Shown: one piece after another, positions 51,156-59,299 of the stretch
How positions within the stretch are numbered: the stretch's first letter is position 1
How the letters are laid out: each line of letters starts with the position of its first letter
Notes under the pieces: generated by a model
Told to the model about the DNA's origin: nothing
Database searches by the model: none
The model's input: only the letters and a program-made list of their open reading frames with translations
Position numbers and translations under genes: made by a program
NCBI GenBank assembly: GCA_026003355.1
Contig: BPHC01000003.1
Coordinates: 103,093 to 167,092, forward strand
Source: Cyclobacteriaceae bacterium
Lineage (GTDB): Bacteria; Bacteroidota; Bacteroidia; Cytophagales; Cyclobacteriaceae
Direction of reading: 5' to 3'
DNA: 64,000 nucleotides

Positions 51156-51903
51156 ATATCCTGTTCTTCAGGCGGGGGGCACAACCCTGGATGCTGCACC
51201 TTTTGGCGAACAGGGTATTGTTCTTTCGCTTCAAACGTCCCGTCCCGCAACCGAAACGCTTAACTTCAGGATAGCGCTGTTCAACTTTTTGCGTCAGGCC
51301 CGTTTGCCCTTTCTGCTTGACGTAATTCCTGCTGTAAAAACAGTAACGCTGATATTCGATACTTATGAGATGGCTCAACGGGGTTACCGGCACCCCTTTA
51401 ATCAGGCTTTGGAATGGTTGCGCGAAGCACTGGCAAAGTTTCAGGAAGGCGAAAATCCCACGGCTGTTAGGAGGCTGCGCATACCTGTGTGTTACGATCC
51501 CGGCCTGGCGCCTGATCTTACTGCATTGGCTGAAATAAAAAATCTGAATATCGACCAGATAGCCAACCTTCATTGTGCAGCCACATACCGTGTACTTATG
51601 CTGGGCTTTCTTCCGGGCTTTGCTTACATGGGGTTTGTTCCAAAAATCCTTGAAACCGGGAGGCACGCCCAACCCCGAAAGACTGTGGAAGCCGGAAGCG
51701 TGGGTATTGCCGGAAACCAGACCGGCATCTATCCACTGCCTTCTCCCGGGGGCTGGTTTATTATTGGCCGCACACCGCTGCAAATTTTTTTGCCGCAACA
51801 AAACGAACCTACGCTGTTCCAGCCCGGTGATGAGGTGCAGTTCTGCGCCATTAGCCGCGAAGAGTTCAACAACTTTTCGGAATCGAATTATAACCCCTTT
51901 TAA
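51139..51903 (+). CDS. pxpB: 5-oxoprolinase subunit PxpB
   Basis: One of three subunits of the ATP-dependent 5-oxoprolinase that opens 5-oxoproline to glutamate. The 254-residue protein matches the KipI/allophanate-hydrolase subunit 1 family: VCYDPGLAPDLTALAE, VLMLGFLPGFAYMGFVP, PRKTVEAGSVGIAGNQTGIYPLPSPGGW and the GRTPLQIF segment. The ATG at 51139 lies inside the MarR gene end (17-bp overlap). Its stop overlaps the pxpC start (TAATG). Confidence 0.93.
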   Translation: MPSGAEYPVLQAGGTTLDAAPFGEQGIVLSLQTSRPATETLNFRIALFNFLRQARLPFLLDVIPAVKTVTLIFDTYEMAQRGYRHPFNQALEWLREALAKFQEGENPTAVRRLRIPVCYDPGLAPDLTALAEIKNLNIDQIANLHCAATYRVLMLGFLPGFAYMGFVPKILETGRHAQPRKTVEAGSVGIAGNQTGIYPLPSPGGWFIIGRTPLQIFLPQQNEPTLFQPGDEVQFCAISREEFNNFSESNYNPF

Positions 51904-52880
51904 TGTTGAGTATTGAGGTAATTAAATCCGGACTTTTCGATACCCTGCAGGACCAGGGCAGATACGGTTACCAGCATCTGGGAATAAATCCCGGGGGTGC
52001 CATGGACCAGTGGGCAATGCGCATAGCCAACCTACTGGTTGGAAACCACCATAACGAGGTGGTAATTGAAATGACCTTTCCTGCAGCCCGGCTGCGCTTT
52101 AACGCTCCCGCCCTTATTGCCCTGGCAGGTGCCGATTTTAATCCGGTGCTTAACGGAAAAACACTGGCGTTGTGGCAACCCGTAGCCGTTGCCGCAGGCA
52201 GCGTGTTAGAGTTTACCCGCTGTAAAAACGGAATGTTTTGCTACCTGGCAGTACATAAAGGCCTCCGGCTTTCGCCCTGGCTGGGCAGCATGAGTACCCA
52301 TATCGCAGCCCGGCAGGGCGGACTGCACGGACGTTGCCTGAAAGCCGGTGACCAGCTGCCCCTGAACAGCCAGGCCCGGCAGACCACCGAAACGCAAGCT
52401 CTTTCTTTTCGCGCCGTAACCACTGATTTTTATCTTAAAGGCCCCGTGGGGTGTTTGCCAGGACCAGAACCGGAAGAAACATCAGAAGCCGCAGATCGCT
52501 TTACCCAACAAAAATTTTACATTCATCCGCAAAGCAACCGCATGGGGTATCGCCTGGTTTCAACCCTGCCACTGCCGGCACCACAGGCCGATAAACCCTC
52601 AGAGGCTGTAACATTTGGCACTCTGCAGTTGCTGCCCAATGGCGAACTCATGGCCCTCATGGCCGACCACCAGACCACAGGCGGATATCCGCGGCTGGCA
52701 GTAATGGGCCGGGCGTGGCAATCGGCCTTCGTGCAACGCAGACCGGGCGATACAGTTGAATTTAAATGGATTACAGCCGAAGAAGCACACGTAACTTTTG
52801 CCGGCCAGTTAAATGCCTTCCGCCGGCTCAAAACATCCTGCTACCAGAATTTAAAAACATGGCTGCATGAAAACTATTGA
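51903..52880 (+). CDS. pxpC: 5-oxoprolinase subunit PxpC
   Basis: The 325-residue KipA/allophanate-hydrolase subunit 2 family protein carries LFDTLQDQGRYGYQHLGINPGGAMDQWA near the start, and later MGYRLVSTL and GELMALMADHQTTGGYPRLAVMGR, the family signatures. It partners with PxpA and PxpB. The ATG overlaps the pxpB stop, and pxpA overlaps its 3' end by 14 bp, giving a tightly coupled trio. Confidence 0.93.
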   Translation: MLSIEVIKSGLFDTLQDQGRYGYQHLGINPGGAMDQWAMRIANLLVGNHHNEVVIEMTFPAARLRFNAPALIALAGADFNPVLNGKTLALWQPVAVAAGSVLEFTRCKNGMFCYLAVHKGLRLSPWLGSMSTHIAARQGGLHGRCLKAGDQLPLNSQARQTTETQALSFRAVTTDFYLKGPVGCLPGPEPEETSEAADRFTQQKFYIHPQSNRMGYRLVSTLPLPAPQADKPSEAVTFGTLQLLPNGELMALMADHQTTGGYPRLAVMGRAWQSAFVQRRPGDTVEFKWITAEEAHVTFAGQLNAFRRLKTSCYQNLKTWLHENY

Positions 52881-53625
52881 TATAAACTGCGATCTGGGCG
52901 AAGGCATGCCCTGGGATGAAGCCTTGATGCCGTACATAAGCAGTGCCAATATTGCCTGCGGTGCACATGCCGGCAATGAAGAGATTATTTTCAAAACCGT
53001 GCAGCTGTGCATTCAACACAATGTAGCAATTGGTGCACATCCGGGGTTTGCCGATAAACCCGGATTTGGCAGAAATGAAATGCACCTGGCTGATGAGGAA
53101 CTGTATCAGCTGATTTACCGGCAGATTGAAACCATAGCCCGCATTTGCCTTGAATGCAATGCTGAGCTGCACCATGTAAAGCTGCACGGGGCCCTGTACA
53201 ACATGGCTGCCCGAAACCGTAAAATAAGCAAAATCGCTTCGCGGGCCGTGAAAAAAGTTAATACCAGGTTATTGTTTTACGGACTAAGCAACAGCGTAAT
53301 GCTGGAAGAAGCCCGCAATGCCGGCTTGTGTGCCGTTGCCGAAGCCTTTGCCGACCGCGCCTATCGTGCCGATGGCTCGCTCCTGGCGCGCAACAACCCC
53401 GGGGCTGTAATCAGCGAGCCCGAAAAAGCCCTGCACCAGGTGCTGCAGATTTTGGAGCATAATACCGTTACCACTGTTGAAAACATTAAAATACCCCTGA
53501 AAGCCGAAACCATTTGTATTCATGGCGATGAACCCCACGCACCCGAAATGGCCGGTAAAATAACAACAGCTTTGCACACCAGGGGTTACCGGATTAGCAA
53601 ACCACAGCACAGCATGAAAACCTGA
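52867..53625 (+). CDS. pxpA: 5-oxoprolinase subunit PxpA (LamB/YcsF family)
   Basis: The 252-residue YcsF-type subunit shows IDINCDLGEGMPWDEALMPYISSANIACG at the N-terminus, then CGAHAGNE, AIGAHPGFADKPGFGRNEM and LHHVKLHGALYNMAA, and ICIHGDEPHAPEMAGKI near the end. It completes the PxpABC enzyme. Its stop is 11 bp before the short-chain dehydrogenase start. Confidence 0.94.
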   Translation: MKTIDINCDLGEGMPWDEALMPYISSANIACGAHAGNEEIIFKTVQLCIQHNVAIGAHPGFADKPGFGRNEMHLADEELYQLIYRQIETIARICLECNAELHHVKLHGALYNMAARNRKISKIASRAVKKVNTRLLFYGLSNSVMLEEARNAGLCAVAEAFADRAYRADGSLLARNNPGAVISEPEKALHQVLQILEHNTVTTVENIKIPLKAETICIHGDEPHAPEMAGKITTALHTRGYRISKPQHSMKT

Positions 53626-53636
53626 AAATACGGATT

Positions 53637-54332
53637 ATGGAACCCAAAGTTATACTGGTTACCGGTGCCAACAAGGGCATTGGGTATGAGGTGGTACGCC
53701 AGCTCTGCGCCCTTGGCCACCAGGTGTTGCTTTCGGCAAGAAGTGAGGCAAAAGGCACAGAGGCGGTAGCCCGCCTTAAGGCAGAGGGCATCCATGCCCG
53801 CTTTCTTCAAATGGATGTAGCCCGGGAGGAACAGGTACGGGCGGCGGCACAGGAAGTAGCAGGACAATTCGGGAGGCTGGATGTGCTCATCAACAATGCC
53901 GCGGTATTGCTTCATGATGATAAACATGTTTCAGAAGATCAGGCAACGGTTTTCGAAAAGACCTGGCGTACCAATGTAACCGGACCTTTGCTTACGGTTA
54001 AATACTTTCTTCCGCTTATGCCTCCCGGCAGCCGGATCATCAATACCTCCAGCGGCGGTGGAAGCATGACCGACCCGGTGGGCGGATGGTCGCCTGCCTA
54101 TTGCATCTCCAAATCGGCATTAAATGCCTTAACGCGCCACCTGGCATTTGAACTGGCAAACCGGCAAATAACCGTAAACGCCTATTGTCCGGGTTGGGTT
54201 CGTACCGACATGGGAGGTCGGGCGGCACCGCGTTCGGTACAGCAGGGCGCTGATACGGCTGTATGGCTGGCTACTGCCCGGGTGCAAGAAACCGGTAAAT
54301 TTTTCCGTGACCGGAGAATTATAAGCTGGTAG
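53637..54332 (+). CDS. Short-chain dehydrogenase/reductase (SDR)
   Basis: The 231-residue protein has TGANKGIGYEVVRQL (residues 8-22), LINNAAVLLHDD, a catalytic Ser in INTSSGGGSM and YCISK with the Tyr/Lys pair. These are standard for classical SDRs of the carbonyl reductase type. NADPH dependence is likely, but the substrate is unknown. It lies 11 bp after pxpA and ahead of the pirin operon. The tail FFRDRRIISW is characteristic of a plant-type (+)-neomenthol dehydrogenase-like branch. Confidence 0.9.
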   Translation: MEPKVILVTGANKGIGYEVVRQLCALGHQVLLSARSEAKGTEAVARLKAEGIHARFLQMDVAREEQVRAAAQEVAGQFGRLDVLINNAAVLLHDDKHVSEDQATVFEKTWRTNVTGPLLTVKYFLPLMPPGSRIINTSSGGGSMTDPVGGWSPAYCISKSALNALTRHLAFELANRQITVNAYCPGWVRTDMGGRAAPRSVQQGADTAVWLATARVQETGKFFRDRRIISW

Positions 54333-54350
54333 CGGAACCTTACCAGACAA

Positions 54351-54370
54351 ATTGTTGTATATACAACGAT
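54351..54370. promoter_or_regulatory. 20-bp near-perfect palindrome, probable operator
   Basis: ATTGTTGTATATACAACGAT has 14 central bases (GTTGTATATACAAC) in perfect symmetry and only one mismatched pair overall. It ends 16 bp before the first pirin ATG. The size and AT-rich centre fit winged-helix regulators of the MarR/HxlR type. Confidence 0.65.
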
Positions 54371-54386
54371 TAGATAGCCAGGTCAG

Positions 54387-55100
54387 ATGAATATAGTTGT
54401 ACACCCTGCCCATACCCGTGGCCATTCCCACTACGGCTGGCTCGATACGTGGCATACATTCAGTTTTGCGCACTATTTCAATCCGGAGCGCATGAACTTC
54501 GGAGCTTTACGCGTGCTGAATGACGATACCGTTCAGGGCGGAAAAGGCTTTGACCGCCACCCGCACGAGAATATGGAAATTGTGTCCATTCCGCTGGCAG
54601 GTGCGCTGGAACACCAGGACAGCATGGGCAATCGTGCCGTAATACGCGAAGGCGATGTGCAGATTATGAGCGCCGGAACGGGCGTGGTACACGCTGAGTA
54701 CAACGGCAGCGCCCATGAGCCGGTTAGCTTTCTTCAAATTTGGGTTTTTCCGAAACAGCAAAACATAACACCGCGTTATGATCAGCGAACGTTTCGTAAG
54801 GAAGACCGGCAGAACCGGTGGCAACAGATTGTAAGTCCGGTGCAAACCGATGAAGGCGTGTGGATAAACCAGGATGCCTGGTTTTACCGGGCCAGGCTGG
54901 ATGAAGGCAGGGAACTGACTTACGCCCTTCACCGTTCTGGACACGGTGTGTATTTGTTTTTGATTGAGGGTTCGGTTACCGTTAACGATACCATGTTGAA
55001 TAAACGCGACGGAGCGGGGATATCCGGTGCAGAAAAAATTGATTTTACCGCAAACAGGCCTGCCGAGTTGTTGTTAATTGAAGTACCCCTAACATTCTGA
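54387..55100 (+). CDS. Pirin-family protein (YhaK-like cupin)
   Basis: The 237-residue bicupin shows the four metal ligands: two His in FDRHPHENMEIVSIPLAG, and His and Glu in GTGVVHAEYNG, together with the family start FSFAHYFNPERMNFGALRVLNDD. Members of this group include quercetinase-like enzymes and redox-responsive YhaK/YhhW proteins. A palindromic operator lies 16 bp upstream. The second pirin follows after 4 bp. The function here is probably part of an electrophile response, judged from the neighbours. Confidence 0.9.
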   Translation: MNIVVHPAHTRGHSHYGWLDTWHTFSFAHYFNPERMNFGALRVLNDDTVQGGKGFDRHPHENMEIVSIPLAGALEHQDSMGNRAVIREGDVQIMSAGTGVVHAEYNGSAHEPVSFLQIWVFPKQQNITPRYDQRTFRKEDRQNRWQQIVSPVQTDEGVWINQDAWFYRARLDEGRELTYALHRSGHGVYLFLIEGSVTVNDTMLNKRDGAGISGAEKIDFTANRPAELLLIEVPLTF

Positions 55101-55104
55101 AATA

Positions 55105-55983
55105 ATGAAATTAAGAAGTGTTTCCCGCCTGCTGTATGCCCATTTGGTAGATATGGGAGGCATGCCGGTAAGGCAGCCATTGCCCGCTGCCGGTGTGGAA
55201 CAGGTCGATCCGTTCCTGCTATTGCACCATGCCAATCTTAAAGCCCCCGCCCATATCGAGCCCCGCTATGCCGGTATTGGTCCGCATCCGCACCGGGGCT
55301 TTTCACCTGTAACCTTTATTTTTAAAGGCGGTGTTCATCATCGCGACAGCCGCGGAAACAACAGTGTGATATACGAAGGAGGTGCGCAGTGGATGAATGC
55401 CGGGCGGGGCATAATTCACAGCGAACGGCCACCGGCCGATATTCATGAGCGGGGTGGCGTACAGGAACTCATTCAGCTATGGATTAACACACCGGCCCGG
55501 CATAAAATGGACCAACCCATGTATTTCCCCGTACCAGCCGAAAACGTACCCGAAATAAAGAGCCCGGACAACCGGGTTACCATACGCCTGTTTGCCGGAG
55601 ATCTTATGAATAAAAAAGGTCCTGTTCCGGTGCAGACCGGCATTATAGCTGCAACGCTGCTACTGCAGCCATCGGGCCGTTTAACCATACCCTTGCCGGA
55701 AACGCACAATGTGTTGCTTTACCTGCTGGATGGTGAGGTAAACATTGAAACCTACGGCAAAACCGAAGGCCTTAACCTGGTTGTTTTTGAAAACGATGGG
55801 CAGGGCATAGCCATTGAGGCACACAAACCTACCCGGGCCCTGTTGCTTGGCGGTGAACCGTTGAATGAAGAAGTAGTTTCGTACGGACCCTTTGTGATGA
55901 ATAACCAAACCCAGATACTGGAAGCCATGCGCGATTATCAGATGGGTAAAATGGGGGTTTTGATTGAAGAGGAACTAAAATAA
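55105..55983 (+). CDS. Pirin-family protein, second copy
   Basis: The 292-residue pirin has both cupin domains: HPHRGFSPVTFIFKGGVHHRDS supplies two to three His ligands, and AGRGIIHSERP supplies His and Glu. The tail RALLLGGEPLNEEVVSYGPFVMN is typical of the larger pirin type. It lies 4 bp after the first pirin and 9 bp before the nitroreductase. The two pirins differ in length and are not recent duplicates. Confidence 0.92.
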   Translation: MKLRSVSRLLYAHLVDMGGMPVRQPLPAAGVEQVDPFLLLHHANLKAPAHIEPRYAGIGPHPHRGFSPVTFIFKGGVHHRDSRGNNSVIYEGGAQWMNAGRGIIHSERPPADIHERGGVQELIQLWINTPARHKMDQPMYFPVPAENVPEIKSPDNRVTIRLFAGDLMNKKGPVPVQTGIIAATLLLQPSGRLTIPLPETHNVLLYLLDGEVNIETYGKTEGLNLVVFENDGQGIAIEAHKPTRALLLGGEPLNEEVVSYGPFVMNNQTQILEAMRDYQMGKMGVLIEEELK

Positions 55984-55992
55984 ATAAAATCT

Positions 55993-56583
55993 ATGCCCGA
56001 TAAATCCGTTTCTTCCAACATTGAAGCACCCGTAATGGAAGTGGTTCGCATCCGCCGGAGTTCGCGTGCATTTGCTGACAAAGAAGTATCCGAAGATGTT
56101 ATAAAGTCGTTATTCGAAGCAGCACGCTGGGCTCCGTCCAGTCGCAATGAACAACCCTGGCGTTACTTATATGCCACCCGCAGCCAGAAGGAATTGTGGG
56201 GTAAAATTTTTAACACCTTAACCGAAGCCAACAAAATATGGGTGCAGCACGCACCCCTGCTTATTGTTAGCATGGCGCTAAAAGTGTTTTCACGCGATGG
56301 TGCTCCAAACCCCACCGCGTTGTACGATTTGGGGGCAGCCAATGCTTTCCTTACCTTACAGGCTACCTCAATGGGGCTTAACGTGCGCCAAATGGGCGGA
56401 TTTTACCCCGACAAACTGCAGGAAGCCCTGCGCATTCCGCCGGAGTTTGAAGCGGTGTCGGTAATGGCTGTGGGGTATGCTTCACAGCCTGACAAGCTGC
56501 CAGCCGAACTACGGGAGCGCGAAAACGCACCCCGCATGCGTTATTGCCAACCCGCCTTTGTTAGAAACGAAATTTTTTATTGA
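55993..56583 (+). CDS. Nitroreductase-family FMN oxidoreductase
   Basis: The 196-residue flavoprotein shows RIRRSSRAFADKEVSED (first FMN-binding block, residues 17-33), FEAARWAPSSRNEQPWRY and the later GLNVRQMGGFYPDKLQEAL and VSVMAVGYASQPDKLP. It should use NAD(P)H and reduce nitro or quinone-like compounds as a homodimer. It lies in the pirin-pirin-nitroreductase-OsmC row with gaps of 4-9 bp, which supports a role in detoxifying electrophiles. Confidence 0.92.
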   Translation: MPDKSVSSNIEAPVMEVVRIRRSSRAFADKEVSEDVIKSLFEAARWAPSSRNEQPWRYLYATRSQKELWGKIFNTLTEANKIWVQHAPLLIVSMALKVFSRDGAPNPTALYDLGAANAFLTLQATSMGLNVRQMGGFYPDKLQEALRIPPEFEAVSVMAVGYASQPDKLPAELRERENAPRMRYCQPAFVRNEIFY

Positions 56584-56589
56584 ATACCA

Positions 56590-57000
56590 ATGGAAAACAG
56601 CCTGCTCACTGCAGTGGCCGAGATCGGTAAGGATCATTACGCCACCCGCCTAACCAATACCCGTGGACATTCTTTGCTGGCCGATGAACCACCTGATGCA
56701 GGTGGCACAGATCAAGGCCCAAGGCCCGGAGACTTTTTGCGCATGGCCCTGGCTTCGTGTACAGCCATAACCCTGCGCATGTATGCCGACCGCAAAAACT
56801 GGCCGGTGGAAAACATTCGCGTTCAGGTGGCCAACGCCCCTTTCGATGGGCACAAAACCGTATTTAACATCCGGATTGAAGTAAAAGGCGCAATAAGCGA
56901 GGAGCAGAAAAACCGGTTGCTGCAAATTGCCAAACTGTGCCCCGTGCATAAAATGCTAACCAACCCCATTGAAATGGAAGCCGGGTTGTACCTGTTGTAG
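56590..57000 (+). CDS. OsmC/Ohr-family peroxiredoxin-like protein
   Basis: The 136-residue protein has both redox-active cysteines of the OsmC family: one in MALASCTAITLRMYADRKNWP (residue about 57) and one in AKLCPVHKML (about 117). It probably reduces organic hydroperoxides. It is the last gene of the pirin operon, 6 bp after the nitroreductase. The shape is closer to OsmC than to Ohr because the conserved LASC is followed by TA. Confidence 0.9.
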   Translation: MENSLLTAVAEIGKDHYATRLTNTRGHSLLADEPPDAGGTDQGPRPGDFLRMALASCTAITLRMYADRKNWPVENIRVQVANAPFDGHKTVFNIRIEVKGAISEEQKNRLLQIAKLCPVHKMLTNPIEMEAGLYLL

Positions 57001-57032
57001 GCCATTCTTAAATTTATAATCATAAAATAAAA

Positions 57033-58127
57033 ATGCGCCTTCCAGGTGTTATTCTTGCAGCAGGACTTCTGTCGTGCAACTCTTCCGATCCGCTGCCACT
57101 TATCAGGCAGTACGAGGTGATTTGGGAAACCAGCCTGGCTGACCGGTATAATCATTATGAATTACCGCAAAGAACCCATGTTTTCGGATTTATATCTGTA
57201 AATCCCGATGGAACTATTTACGTTATCCACCATCCGGATGGTCTCTATGATCAAAGCTACATTACCCTGCTGAATGCCGACGGAAGTTACATGGCCGATT
57301 CGGTGTTACCCGATGAATACATCTTCCAGGTTCTGAGGAATGCTGAGGGTAATATGGTGTCAGTTTCCGCCCTGGAGTCGGGTAGCTATGTTCTTAAAAC
57401 CTGGAATGAAAATTTTTCTTCCGCGGTACTAAAAACCATTCCCCCGGCCACATATTTCCGGCAGCTCTATTTTCGTAATAATGTGTATTACGAAATAAGT
57501 TATAATTTGACCATAAACGATTATGAGTTGATGCAGTATGATTTCAACGATCAGGTCAGATGGAAAAACAGATTAAGCACATATCAGGCTGAAGGACACA
57601 CTTTGCTAATGTTCTTTCCGGATAATAACGACATACTTTTGGCGAACAATAAAAACGATTATCAAAACCTGGTAATTAACCGCATTAATAGTAACAGCGG
57701 TGCGCCGGTCTGGCGAAAAGATATGGTATTGCACAAATTTGGTTTAACATCGCCAATGCCATTAATTAGCCCATTGTCGGGTGGCAATTTGATTCTGTTT
57801 GACAAATTTAACTATGTTCAGATAGATGCCAGGGGTGTTATTCAGTCTTATTCACGGCTGGGGAGTGCTGGCTCAATACCCGAAAACTATATAAGAGATT
57901 GCATATCGGAGTCCGACGGGGGCTATCTGCTGCTTACCTCATTTGTGGAATCAGAGGGCTGGTATGGACTACGGCTCATAAAAACTGATTCGCGCCTTAA
58001 TGCAGGCTGGGTAGGTAATTTCAGGCAGACTTCATTGGGCTATTTATCGGCCTATGCCCGCAAAGACAATGTTTTGATACTGCTCACAACCAACGGATAC
58101 CTGTATGCCATAAGGCCGGCCAACTAA
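57033..58127 (+). CDS. Putative lipoprotein with beta-propeller-like repeats
   Basis: The 364-residue protein has a short N-terminal hydrophobic stretch ending in LLSCNSSD, a probable lipobox with C15. The rest shows repeats of the type GTIYVIHHPDGLYDQSYITLLNADGS, resembling WD40/PQQ-like blades, without a catalytic signature. I do not recognise a family. It starts 32 bp after the OsmC stop, which may mean it has its own promoter. Style is similar to the secreted proteins at the left edge of the window. Confidence 0.6.
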   Translation: MRLPGVILAAGLLSCNSSDPLPLIRQYEVIWETSLADRYNHYELPQRTHVFGFISVNPDGTIYVIHHPDGLYDQSYITLLNADGSYMADSVLPDEYIFQVLRNAEGNMVSVSALESGSYVLKTWNENFSSAVLKTIPPATYFRQLYFRNNVYYEISYNLTINDYELMQYDFNDQVRWKNRLSTYQAEGHTLLMFFPDNNDILLANNKNDYQNLVINRINSNSGAPVWRKDMVLHKFGLTSPMPLISPLSGGNLILFDKFNYVQIDARGVIQSYSRLGSAGSIPENYIRDCISESDGGYLLLTSFVESEGWYGLRLIKTDSRLNAGWVGNFRQTSLGYLSAYARKDNVLILLTTNGYLYAIRPAN

Positions 58128-58175
58128 CTATCTAAATTTTCTCTCCGGTTTTTACTGCGTAATTGCAGGCACAAG

Positions 58176-58841
58176 TTATTTTAACAAAAGATATTCCTTT
58201 TTCAGTAACGGGCAAATACGGTAACGATCATCGTGCGTGTCTTCATACACGGCTTCCAGCAGTTCGTAAACGTGCTTAATGCCTATGCGCCGGCACCATT
58301 CAAAAGGACCATACGGGTAGTTGGTGCCCAGCTTCATGGCCTGGTCTATATCTTCGCGTGTGGCCGTGCCTTCCTGCACGGTGTAATAAGCTTCGTTGAT
58401 AATCATGCTTACTATTCGTGGGCTCACCATTCCAACGCGGTCATCGACCAATAGGTATTCTGTGTTAAGGCTTTTGCAAAGTTCATCCAGCAGCGGTATG
58501 TCGGCCTCCTGCAGCACACAAACCTCCAGGATGTTGCGCTCCACAAAGGTGGGCAATCCGTTAAACCCGAACAGCCGGGCGGCAACCTGGTGGTTGGCTA
58601 TGTTCGATAACTCGGCCAGCGAAATTTTGGCCGTGTTAACAAACACCCGGGCTTCGGCCCGGGAAGTGTAAATTTCTATCTGGTAGGGCTCTTCGTCCAG
58701 CACAAAGTCGAACACCAGGTCGCTGCCGGTAATAAACCGCTCGGCTTCGCGGTGGTCGTGTTCAAGGGTATAATGGTGGTTGCCAAATTTCCTGCGGCAT
58801 TCCTCCAGATTATTTTCCTCACCTATAATCAAAAGGTTCAT
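58176..58841 (-). CDS. 3-hydroxyacyl-CoA dehydrogenase C-terminal-domain protein without Rossmann fold
   Basis: The 221-residue protein lacks an NAD-binding GxGxxG motif; the N-terminal ~90 residues (MNLLIIGEENNLEECRRKFG) are of unknown fold. Its second half carries the 3HCDH C-terminal landmarks VSPRIVSMIINEAYYTVQEGTATREDIDQAMKLGTNYPYGPFEW. Full enzymes carry both domains, so this protein is probably not a complete dehydrogenase. It may act with the enzyme encoded at 35163 or be an assembly partner; this is inference. It is convergent with the lipoprotein gene and divergent from ridA. Confidence 0.75.
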   Translation of the reverse strand: MNLLIIGEENNLEECRRKFGNHHYTLEHDHREAERFITGSDLVFDFVLDEEPYQIEIYTSRAEARVFVNTAKISLAELSNIANHQVAARLFGFNGLPTFVERNILEVCVLQEADIPLLDELCKSLNTEYLLVDDRVGMVSPRIVSMIINEAYYTVQEGTATREDIDQAMKLGTNYPYGPFEWCRRIGIKHVYELLEAVYEDTHDDRYRICPLLKKEYLLLK

Positions 58842-58906
58842 TATATTGGCCGGTAAGATTTGCGTTTATTGGCTGGCTGTGAATATAGTTGTTTAACCTT
58901 AATAAT

Positions 58907-59287
58907 ATGTCACTAAGTGTTATTTATTCCACGAATGCTCCGGAACCTATCGGTCCCTACAGCCAGGCTATACGGGTTGGCAACCTGTTGTTTGTGAGCG
59001 GCCAGATAGCCATTCGTAAGCCTGCTGGTGAGCTGATAACCGGAAACATTGAAGCAGAAACTGAGCAGGTTATGCAAAATCTGAAAAGCATACTGGAAGC
59101 CGCCGGCTTAACTTTTGCCCATGTGGTAAAGTGTACTATTTTTCTGAAAGACATGAACCATTTTCCGGTTGTAAATGAAGTGTATGGACGATACTTTCCG
59201 GCCAACCCGCCGGCCCGTGAAACGGTAGAGGTGAGCCGCCTGCCCAAAGATGTAAACGTTGAAATTTCGTGTATTGCCGCCGGGTAG
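58907..59287 (+). CDS. RidA-family enamine/imine deaminase
   Basis: The 126-residue protein from ATG 58907 shows PEPIGPYSQAIRVGNLLFVSGQIA, then ANPPARETVEVSRLPKDVNVEISCIA. The RidA signature with the conserved arginine (PARETVEV) is intact. RidA releases ammonia from reactive enamine/imine intermediates of PLP enzymes. The upstream TTG frame is rejected. It converges with glnS, 12 bp apart. Confidence 0.93.
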   Translation: MSLSVIYSTNAPEPIGPYSQAIRVGNLLFVSGQIAIRKPAGELITGNIEAETEQVMQNLKSILEAAGLTFAHVVKCTIFLKDMNHFPVVNEVYGRYFPANPPARETVEVSRLPKDVNVEISCIAAG

Positions 59288-59299
59288 CAGTTGGTTTCT

